Shown here one piece after another: positions 40,367-46,149 of a stretch of DNA of 46,149 nt. Numbering within the stretch: position 1 is the stretch's first letter; every line of letters begins with the position of its first letter. The stretch spans positions 1 through 46,149 of the forward strand of contig CACXMS010000012.1 in NCBI GenBank assembly GCA_902768795.1, in the 5' to 3' direction. The position numbers and the translations under genes are program-made. The notes below the pieces were generated by a model. It was not told the origin of the DNA and did no database searches. It saw nothing but the letters and a program-made list of their open reading frames with translations. This DNA is from an uncultured Eubacteriales bacterium (GTDB taxonomy: Bacteria > Bacillota > Clostridia > Christensenellales > CAG-138).

Positions 40367-41782
40367 TCAGGAAATGGTTTCAATGCGGAGCACGTTCGTG
40401 TTGCCGCTCTCGCCGCTCGTATCGCCGCCGGTCATAACGACGGTTTCGCCGGGCTTCAGATGCAGCGTGTCCTTCGCGGCGCGCAGCGCGTAGAAGTTCA
40501 GCACCTCCATGCTCGGGAACTGCTCGGTCAGAACCGGCAGAACGCCCCACGAAAGCGCGAGCTTGTACCACGCGTTCCGGTTCGTCGCAAACCCGAGGAT
40601 CACGATCGGCGCGCGGAAGCGCGAAACCATGCGGACCGTCAGGCCGCTGAGCGACGTAACGACGATCGCGCTCGCGTTCAGGTCGATCGCCATCGTGCAG
40701 GCGGCATGGGAAATCGCGTCGACGCGGTTGTGGATCGTGAACTTCTGCGCCTCGAACTGATCGATGTAGTCGATGTGGCGCTCGGTCTCCTCGGCGATCT
40801 CGCTCATCGTGCGAACGGCTTCGACCGGATATTTGCCGGCGGCGGACTCGCCCGAAAGCATGATCGCGCTCGAGCCGTCGTAAACCGCGTTGGCGACGTC
40901 GCTGATCTCGGCGCGCGTCGGCCGCGGATTCGTGATCATGCTTTCCAGCATTTCCGTCGCGGTGATGACGCGCTTGCCGAGCATGCGGCATTTGGTGATC
41001 AGATGCTTCTGGATCGCGGGCAGCTCGGTGAACGGAACCTCGACGCCGAGATCGCCGCGGGCGACCATGACGCCCTCGCAGGCGGTGCAGATCTTGTCGA
41101 TGTTGTCGACGCCGGAGCGGTTTTCGATCTTGGCGATGACGTCGATGTTGTCCCCGCCGTGCTCGTGCAGGAATTTCTTGATGTCCATCAGGTCCTGCTT
41201 GCAGGAAACGAACGACGCCGCGACGAATTCCACGCCGTTGCGGATGCCGAACAGCAGATCGGCCTTGTCCTGATCGCTGAGGTACTTCTGCCGCATGACC
41301 TTGCCCGGGAAGCTCATGCTCTTGCGGTCGGAAAGGACGCCGCCCGTAATGACGCGGCAGTGCGCTTCCGTGCCGTCCAGTTCGGTCACTTCGAAAATGA
41401 CAAGCCCGTTGTTGACGAGGATGCGGTCGCCGACGGCAAGGTCGTTGATCAGTCCCTCGTAGCTGACGGAAACGATGCTCTCGTCCCCGACGATATCGCG
41501 CGTGGTAAACGTGAACGAATCGCCGTCCTTGAGCAGGATCTTGCCGTCCCGGAACGTCTTGATGCGGTATTCCGGGCCCTTGGTGTCGAGCATGATCGCG
41601 ATCGGCAGGTTCAGCTCCTCGCGGACCGCCTTGATCATGTCGATCTTCTTCTGGTGTTCCTCATGCGTTCCGTGCGAAAAGTTCAGCCGCGCCACGTTCA
41701 GGCCGGCAAGACACATCTCGCGGAAAATCTTCGGGCTGTCGCTCGCAGGTCCGATCGTGCAGATAATTTTTGTTTTACGCAT
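40367..41782 (-). CDS. pyk: Pyruvate kinase
   Basis: 471 residues from ATG 41782 (CGGGGGAAAAAG upstream). Opens MRKTKIICTIGPASDSPKI, with VARLNFSHGTHEEH, MLDTKGPEYRI, IAKIENRSGVDNI, GVMVARGDLGVEVPF and ATEMLESMITNPRPTRAEISDVANAVYDGSSAIMLSGESAAGKYP, all standard. It makes pyruvate and ATP from phosphoenolpyruvate in glycolysis. It has the short bacterial length: the extra C-terminal PEP-utiliser-like domain of Bacillus Pyk is missing. Very secure. Confidence 0.96.
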   Translation of the reverse strand: MRKTKIICTIGPASDSPKIFREMCLAGLNVARLNFSHGTHEEHQKKIDMIKAVREELNLPIAIMLDTKGPEYRIKTFRDGKILLKDGDSFTFTTRDIVGDESIVSVSYEGLINDLAVGDRILVNNGLVIFEVTELDGTEAHCRVITGGVLSDRKSMSFPGKVMRQKYLSDQDKADLLFGIRNGVEFVAASFVSCKQDLMDIKKFLHEHGGDNIDVIAKIENRSGVDNIDKICTACEGVMVARGDLGVEVPFTELPAIQKHLITKCRMLGKRVITATEMLESMITNPRPTRAEISDVANAVYDGSSAIMLSGESAAGKYPVEAVRTMSEIAEETERHIDYIDQFEAQKFTIHNRVDAISHAACTMAIDLNASAIVVTSLSGLTVRMVSRFRAPIVILGFATNRNAWYKLALSWGVLPVLTEQFPSMEVLNFYALRAAKDTLHLKPGETVVMTGGDTSGESGNTNVLRIETIS

Positions 41783-41935
41783 TGCTTTTTCCCCCGTCCG
41801 ATCATTTCCCCCGCCGCTATACCGGGGCACAGTCAAAATGTATCACAACCGGCCGTTTTCGTCAAGGGAAACGGAAAGGTTTTCGGGCGGCTGCCCTCCG
41901 CGCATAAACGCGGCGGGGCGGGGCAGACTAACCGT

Positions 41936-42643
41936 ATGCTGAACCTGTTTTTACGAACGATCCTTCTCTATCTGTTTCTGCTGCTGGTGCTCCGGCTCAC
42001 GGGCAAGCGGCAGGTCGCGGACCTCGAACCGTCCGATCTGATCGTCACGCTTGTGATCGCCGACGTCGGCTCCAACGCGATCAGCGACCCGAACATCCCG
42101 CTGCTGTACAGCGTCGTGCCGATCCTCGGGCTGTACCTGACGCAGCAGCTCATCGCAAAAGCGTGCTTAAAATCCGACCGCATTCGCGGCTTCGTCTGCG
42201 GCACGCCGCAATACCTGATCAAAAACGGCGTGCTGCAGGAAAAAACGCTGCGCGACACGAACTACGCGGTCCGCGACCTCATCGAGCACCTGCGGGAAAA
42301 GGACGTGTTCGACCCCGCCGAGGTGACCGACGCGATCCTCGAAACGAACGGCTCTCTCAGCGTGCGGCTGCGTCCGGACGGCGTGCCGCCGACGCGCGCG
42401 GATTGCAGCGTTCCGATCCCAAACGAGCTGCGGCCCGCGCTGCTGATCCGCGACGGCAAGCTCTGCGAGGACGGGCTGAAGGACGCGGACCTGTCCCGGC
42501 AGGCGTTTTCGAACCGGCTCAAAAAGAACGGGCTTATGCCGAAGGATCTGTTTTACGCGCAGCGCGGCGCGGACGGCTCGATCCGCGTGCAGACGTTCGC
42601 GCGATCCGGCGCAAAGGTCTCCTCGCTGAAAAAGGAGGGATAA
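41936..42643 (+). CDS. YetF/DUF421 family membrane protein
   Basis: 235 residues from ATG 41936; the ribosome site is weak. Three helices at the N-terminus (FLRTILLYLFLLLVLRLTGKRQ; the DLIVTLVIADVGSNAI segment; LYSVVPILGLYLTQQLI), then a cytoplasmic domain with GTPQYLIKNGVLQEKTL and YAVRDLIEHLREKDVFDPAEV, all typical of DUF421/YetF. Members in spore formers are linked to spore properties, but the biochemical role is not known. The DUF4363 gene follows 1 base later, a conserved pairing. Confidence 0.88.
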   Translation: MLNLFLRTILLYLFLLLVLRLTGKRQVADLEPSDLIVTLVIADVGSNAISDPNIPLLYSVVPILGLYLTQQLIAKACLKSDRIRGFVCGTPQYLIKNGVLQEKTLRDTNYAVRDLIEHLREKDVFDPAEVTDAILETNGSLSVRLRPDGVPPTRADCSVPIPNELRPALLIRDGKLCEDGLKDADLSRQAFSNRLKKNGLMPKDLFYAQRGADGSIRVQTFARSGAKVSSLKKEG

Positions 42644-42644
42644 G

Positions 42645-43037
42645 ATGGCTTATTTACGGTTCCGGCGCGTCTGTACCGTGCTGTTTTGCGCGCTTCTGCT
42701 CGCGCTTTTCCGGCTCCCGCAGCAAAAGCTGAAAAACGACGCGGCGCGCTGGACGGAAATCCTCCAAAACGCAAAAGCCGCCCTGCTGGACGGCGATACC
42801 GTCCGCGCGCAGGCGGAATGCGACGCGCTTGTGACCTCGTTTCGCGCTGAGGAGGAAGCGCTCGAGCGATTTTTGAACCACGACATCGTGCACGCGGTGC
42901 TGTCGGATCTGCGGCAGGCAAAAGCGCTTGCGAACGCCGGCGACAGGAGCGGCGCGCTCCTTGCTTTGACCGCCGCCGAGAGCGACATCGAACAGATGCT
43001 CTGCATCGAGCAGTTTACCTGGAACGCCCTGCTGTAG
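42645..43037 (+). CDS. DUF4363 family protein
   Basis: 130 residues. One N-terminal helix (residues 9-23) then an all-helical extracytoplasmic part (WTEILQNAKAALLDGDTVRAQAECDAL; LSDLRQAKALANAGDRSGALLALTAAESDIEQM). The size, one-helix layout and position directly after a DUF421 gene fit DUF4363. Function unknown. It ends 2 bases from the convergent permease gene. Confidence 0.75.
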   Translation: MAYLRFRRVCTVLFCALLLALFRLPQQKLKNDAARWTEILQNAKAALLDGDTVRAQAECDALVTSFRAEEEALERFLNHDIVHAVLSDLRQAKALANAGDRSGALLALTAAESDIEQMLCIEQFTWNALL

Positions 43038-43039
43038 CG

Positions 43040-44179
43040 TCAGAAGAACGGCCAGCGGCAGAGCAGCCAGCCCGGCACGGCGACGATCAAAAAGAACGCC
43101 CAGCTGACCGGCAAAAAGACCTTTAAGAACCGCTTGCCCTCGCCGGGGTATTCGCGCACGTAAATCCGGTAATTGATGACCGACGCCAAGGAGCCGATCA
43201 GCGAGCAAAGCCCCGCCGTGTCCGCGCCGTAAATCAGCCCGGCAAAATTCCCGGTGAACGGATAGAGCACGATGGTCGCGGGAACGTTTGAAATGATCTG
43301 GCTGAGCCCGATCGCCCACCAGTATTCGTTCCCGGCGACCGCGCCGCTAAGGAACGCCGCGATTTTCCCGTTCGCCGCGATCGACGAGGAGAAGATGAAA
43401 AAGCACAGGAACGTGACAAGCAGCACGTAATCGACCTTCAAAAGCAGCTTGCGGTCCGCAATCAGCACCGCGATCAGAACGATCCCGACCGCGACGTACC
43501 AGAACTGCGTCCGCGTGACGATCACGCCGATCACCAGCAGAAACAGCGCAAAATACGTGATCCGCCTGCCGCGCGCTTCCCTTGCCCACGGCGCGCCGCC
43601 GACCTCGGCGTCGATCGTCTCCTTCGGATCCTTGCGGTACAGAAACAGAACGAACAGCACGAGCAGCACGGCGGACATCGCGCAGAGCGGGAGCATGTGC
43701 AGCATGAAGTGCCAGACGCTGACGTTTGCTCTGCCGTAGAGAAACAGGTTCTGCGGGCTGCCGAACGGCGTGAGCAGCGATCCGCGGATCGCCGCGATGT
43801 TTTCCATCGAAAGGACGGGCAGGATGTATTTCTCCTTGCCGCCGCTGCGAAACAGCAGGATCGTGACCGGCACGAAGATGATCAGCGAAACGTCGTTCGT
43901 CACAAACATCGACGAAAAGAACACGCCGAAGATCAGAAACAGCGAGAGCAGCGTCATGCGGCGAAGGTTTTTGGCCAGCGCGATCAGCGGCCGCAGAACG
44001 TTTTCCTGCTTGAATCCCTCGAGCACGATCAGCATCATCAGCAGCGTCCCGAGCGTGCGCCAGTCGATCGCGCCGAGCAGCGCGGTCGTGGGCGGCGTAA
44101 TGATCAGCGCGGCGATCGCCGCAAACACCGATACGGTCAGCATCAGCTCTTTTTTCAAAAACGCAAACGCCCGCTTCAT
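43040..44179 (-). CDS. SLC13/ArsB-type anion permease
   Basis: 379 residues from ATG 44179 (AAGAGGAG upstream). About ten membrane segments. Motifs such as RTLGTLLMMLIVLEGFKQENVL, FGVFFSSMFVTNDVSLIIFVPVTI, and the second-half counterpart IGLSQIISNVPATIVLYPF fit the CitMHS/SLC13 family (inverted repeats with N-D and S-N-V-P-A). These carry di- or tricarboxylates or other oxyanions. Shorter than most (about 420), so substrate cannot be named. Confidence 0.82.
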   Translation of the reverse strand: MKRAFAFLKKELMLTVSVFAAIAALIITPPTTALLGAIDWRTLGTLLMMLIVLEGFKQENVLRPLIALAKNLRRMTLLSLFLIFGVFFSSMFVTNDVSLIIFVPVTILLFRSGGKEKYILPVLSMENIAAIRGSLLTPFGSPQNLFLYGRANVSVWHFMLHMLPLCAMSAVLLVLFVLFLYRKDPKETIDAEVGGAPWAREARGRRITYFALFLLVIGVIVTRTQFWYVAVGIVLIAVLIADRKLLLKVDYVLLVTFLCFFIFSSSIAANGKIAAFLSGAVAGNEYWWAIGLSQIISNVPATIVLYPFTGNFAGLIYGADTAGLCSLIGSLASVINYRIYVREYPGEGKRFLKVFLPVSWAFFLIVAVPGWLLCRWPFF

Positions 44180-44323
44180 GTTCCGTCTCCTCTTTGCGAC
44201 TGTGCCGCTATCATACCGCAAACCGGTTCCAAAAGCAACCCGCAGGGCAGATTTCTTTCCCGGCGCTGCAACCGAACCAGCAGCTTTGCGGTATTATAGG
44301 CAAAGAACGAAAGGAGAACGCAA

Positions 44324-44872
44324 ATGAAGCGTATGCTGATCGTTTCCCTGCTCGCGCTGCTGCTGCTTGCCTGCGCGGTTCCCGAGGTCACGCCGAAAAC
44401 CGGCGGACGCCCGATCCTGTCCGAAGAGGTCACCCTTGTCGTGCTCGATCCGACGCCGTCCCTGAGCGGCGCCGCGGCCGTTCCGTTTACGGCCGGGTCC
44501 GTGCGCGTCGGCTGGTACGACGGCGTGGACGCGGACCCCGTGACCGTCCTGAAAAGCGTTCGGGACCTTACGGAAGCGCTGCGGTTCGAGCGGCCCGAAT
44601 CGGACGAAGCCGCGTTGGATTCGTATTTCGAATCGTATGACGACGCGTTTTTTGCCGAAAACGAGCTGATCCTCGTCCGCGTTTCGGCGCCGAGCGGTTC
44701 GAACCGGTATGAAATCTCCGGAATCGAACGGGACGCGGGCGGCGTTACGGTCACCGTCACCGAGCATGTTCCCGAAGTCGGCACATGCGATATGGCCGCG
44801 TGGCTGCTCTTTGCCGCCGTTCCCGCGGGAACCTGCACATCCGTCCTCGCCCTTCGCGTCGAGCAAAACTGA
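44324..44872 (+). CDS. Lipoprotein with PrcB-C-like domain
   Basis: 182 residues. Lipoprotein signal LLALLLLACA with Cys17 as lipid site. The rest, especially DDAFFAENELILVRVSAPSG followed by NRYEISGIERDAGGVTVTVTEHVPEVGTCD, has the pattern of PrcB-C (protease complex subunit) domains: F-F-x-x-x-L-L-V, S-G-x-x-Y-x-V and V-x-V-x-x-x-x-P. Located on the outer membrane face. Function unknown. A terminator follows. Confidence 0.7.
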   Translation: MKRMLIVSLLALLLLACAVPEVTPKTGGRPILSEEVTLVVLDPTPSLSGAAAVPFTAGSVRVGWYDGVDADPVTVLKSVRDLTEALRFERPESDEAALDSYFESYDDAFFAENELILVRVSAPSGSNRYEISGIERDAGGVTVTVTEHVPEVGTCDMAAWLLFAAVPAGTCTSVLALRVEQN

Positions 44873-44898
44873 TCGCATTTTATAAAACGCCCTCTGAG

Positions 44899-44920
44899 CG
44901 GCTGCCGGACAGCCGTTTTT
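44899..44920 (+). terminator. Terminator of the lipoprotein gene
   Basis: CGGCTG/CAGCCG stem with five-base loop, then TTTTT. Confidence 0.75.
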
Positions 44921-44934
44921 CTGTGAAATATACC

Positions 44935-44963
44935 TTGTCAAATTCGAAAAAACGTGGTAAAGT
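44935..44963 (+). promoter_or_regulatory. Promoter of the DUF1508 gene
   Basis: TTGTCA, 17 bases, TAAAGT, with AGGAGGGA as ribosome site before ATG 45024. Confidence 0.6.
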
Positions 44964-45023
44964 ATAAAAGATGACGAATGCTTTTCCGCATACGCCGCAA
45001 AGACATCTGCAGGAGGGATATCC

Positions 45024-45398
45024 ATGGGAAAATTTGAAGTGAAGCAAGTCAAGTCCGGTTTCAAATTCAATCTGAAGGCCGGAAACGGTGAAATCATCGC
45101 CGTCAGCGAAATCTATACCAGCGAATCGGCCTGCCTGAACGGCGTGGAGAGCGTCCGCAAAAACGCGCCGGAAGCGCCCGTCGAGGATCAGACCGTTGAG
45201 AATTTCGAACAGCTTAAGCACCCGAAGTTTGAGCTGTACCAGGACAAGGCCGGCGAATACCGCTTCCGCCTCAAGGCGAAGAACGGCGAGATCATCGCAA
45301 CCGGCGAGAGCTACAAGGCCAAGGCGAGCTGTCTGAACGGCATCGACAGCATCAAGCGCAACGCGCCCGAATCCCCGGTCATCAAGATCGAAGAGTAA
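45024..45398 (+). CDS. YegP family (DUF1508) protein with two repeats
   Basis: 124 residues made of two DUF1508 units: residues 3-50 (FEVKQVKSGFKFNLKAGNGEIIAVSEIYTS) and 68-117 (FELYQDKAGEYRFRLKAKNGEIIATGESYK). Each ends with ACLNGVESVRKNAPEAPV or its counterpart SCLNGIDSIKRNAPESPV. The pattern F-x-x-Y-x-x-x-x-G-x-x-x-F-x-L-K-A-x-N-G-E-x-I is diagnostic. Small soluble cytoplasmic protein, function unknown. The stop is followed at once by repeat copy G. Confidence 0.93.
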   Translation: MGKFEVKQVKSGFKFNLKAGNGEIIAVSEIYTSESACLNGVESVRKNAPEAPVEDQTVENFEQLKHPKFELYQDKAGEYRFRLKAKNGEIIATGESYKAKASCLNGIDSIKRNAPESPVIKIEE

Positions 45399-45597
45399 GG
45401 CAGGCTGCCGTATAGGGGGGCAGACCGTTTGCGGCAGATATAAAAGAATAAATACTTGCAGGAGGAAAAGTGCAAAATCGCACTTTTCTTCGTTTTCTTG
45501 CCGCAAATTAGCTGATTTTTCCGCCTCGGCGTAACTCCAGTACTGCCTTCGGCAGAAGAAATCGGCTTCTGCCACCCCTCCCGGCATCCTGCCGCAG
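45399..45597 (-). repeat. Structured intergenic repeat, copy G (reverse)
   Basis: Minus-oriented copy starting at the DUF1508 stop. Plus-strand view: GGCTGCCGTATAGGGGGGCA, GACCGTTTGCGGCAG, AATACTTGCAGGAGG, terminator hairpin AAAAGTGC/GCACTTTT (45466-45487), TTGCCGCAAATTAGC, hairpin AGCTGAT...ATCGGCT, and CACCCCTCCCGGCA. The GTGC/GCAC stem is unique to this copy but still paired. Confidence 0.85.
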
Positions 45598-45755
45598 ACC
45601 GCCGATAAGGGGTCGGACCATTTTCGGCGGATTATGGAAAAAATACTTGCAGGAAGAAAAGACGGAAAAGCCGTCTTTTCTTTCGATTATGCGCCGAAAA
45701 TTATCCGCGTTTTCGCCGAGCGCGATCACTTTCGGCAGAAAAAACCGGAGAAAGC
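45598..45755 (-). repeat. Structured intergenic repeat, copy H (reverse, truncated)
   Basis: Tandem with copy G and in the same direction. Plus-strand view: GATAAGGGGTCGGACCATTT, TCGGCGGATTATGG, AAATACTTGCAGG, terminator hairpin AAAAGACGG/CCGTCTTTT (45657-45679), CGCCGAAAATTATCCG. Stem type CGGCG, as in E. The far hairpin is diverged and the outer arm is lost after about 45750. Confidence 0.75.
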
Positions 45756-45956
45756 CGAGGTCTTCCTCCGATATTCCCTGGTCCTTGACGCTGAAGTTCG
45801 ATCCGTTTCCCGATCGGTATCGAACGTATCTGAAACAGCCTTTGCTTCAAACGCGTTTTTATATCCGCTTGGGAACACAGTCTTGCAGGCCTTGATCGTT
45901 GCTTCGCCCGGCTTATCTTGCGCGTATGCGTCGGCAGCGGCGGGAATCAAAGCAGA
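45756..45956 (-). other. Possible gene remnant
   Basis: No intact gene. On the minus strand one frame reads IPAAADAYAQDKPGEATIKA and YKNAFEAKAVSDTF, and a second frame continues plausibly as GSNFSVKDQGISEEDLGFL, as though one frameshift separated two halves. I cannot name the family. Chance open frames in GC-rich sequence are also possible. Confidence 0.25.
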
Positions 45957-46148
45957 TTACGGTTCGATTTGGACCGTCGTCTTCGCGGTGTATGTGCCGT
46001 CCGTGACCGAAATGCAAAGCTGCCCGCCGCTGCCCGCCCGTACGATTGCGAGCGCTTCGCCGTAGTAAGTGTCGGCCACATTGCCGCGATAATCGTATTC
46101 ATAGAACGGGCACGCCGAGCCGAACGCTTCGAGCGTGCCGCCCGTCAC
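45957..46148 (-). CDS. C-terminal end of a probable GH2 glycoside hydrolase
   Basis: 63 residues running in from the right edge. The end, YRGNVADTYYGEALAIVRAG and GGQLCISVTDGTYTAKTTVQIEP, has the form of the last immunoglobulin-like domain of family 2 glycosidases (beta-galactosidase or beta-glucuronidase types), where G-x-A-x-x-I-V-R-A-G is common. The catalytic part is outside the window, so the family call is tentative. With the GH3 remnant at the left edge it suggests a plant- or host-glycan degrading lifestyle. Confidence 0.5.
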   Translation of the reverse strand: MTGGTLEAFGSACPFYEYDYRGNVADTYYGEALAIVRAGSGGQLCISVTDGTYTAKTTVQIEP

Positions 46149-46149
46149 C

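Noticed and set aside
3113..45755. CRISPR array from the repeated intergenic sequence
   Set aside because: Copies are far apart, long, structured and in both directions, with no regular spacers and no cas genes.

Overview
The window looks like chromosome from a GC-rich, anaerobic, spore-forming member of the Clostridia, probably a gut or rumen lineage. The grounds are sporulation and germination genes (spoIIR, sleB, ypeB, spmA, spmB), a desulfoferrodoxin-type superoxide reductase, Gram-positive lipoproteins and membrane-anchored exoproteins with Thr-Pro linkers, glycoside hydrolase fragments at both edges, and no phage or conjugation genes. I cannot assign a genus.

Layout: 1-1.3 kb holds two AT-richer membrane protein genes abutting a truncated GH3 glycosidase. 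2.3-3.1 kb is an alpha/beta hydrolase. 3.4-9.5 kb is a minus-strand operon for a MacB/YknXYZ-type ABC exporter with two membrane-fusion proteins. 9.8-11.0 kb has a DIP1984 protein and a low-molecular-weight phosphatase. 11.0-14.4 kb (minus) has a GNAT enzyme, an M15 peptidase lipoprotein, a radical SAM/SPASM enzyme and, just upstream of it, a repeat-containing secreted acidic protein that looks like its substrate. 14.6-18.7 kb has a xanthine phosphoribosyltransferase, two tandem anchored histidine phosphatases and a stand-alone TipAS domain. 19.7-22.3 kb is spoIIR-sleB-ypeB. 22.6-25.5 kb (minus) has rarA, desulfoferrodoxin and spmA-spmB. 25.6-30.5 kb has a class B PBP, a MurG-type enzyme and an RNA methyltransferase. 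30.8-31.6 kb is a divergent XRE regulator/SLOG pair. 31.9-37.2 kb has a degenerate amidase, a PLC-like protein, a second SLOG protein and a class A PBP. 37.3-46.1 kb is mixed: GntR regulator, SDR, PfoR-like permease, pyruvate kinase, YetF/DUF4363 pair, SLC13-like permease, PrcB-like lipoprotein, DUF1508 protein and the end of a probable GH2 enzyme.

The most striking feature is not a gene. Eight copies of a structured intergenic repeat of about 190-240 bp (A-H; B is a short deleted copy, A carries an extra nested block, H is truncated) sit at 3.1, 10.97, 12.66, 22.4, 30.56, 31.7, 45.4 and 45.6 kb. Each full copy folds on paper into an outer stem, a long hairpin and a stem (TTTGCGGCA/TGCCGCAAA, or its alternative TTTTCGGCG/CGCCGAAAA) that encloses an A-tract/hairpin/T-tract. 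Stem bases change in a compensatory way between copies, and seven of eight copies lie between convergent genes. This suggests a dispersed structured element used as a bidirectional terminator.

The second candidate system is the precursor-radical SAM pair at 12.85-14.39 kb. The small protein has a membrane-export N-terminus and a 45-residue repeat with four Asp-Gly motifs at regular spacing.
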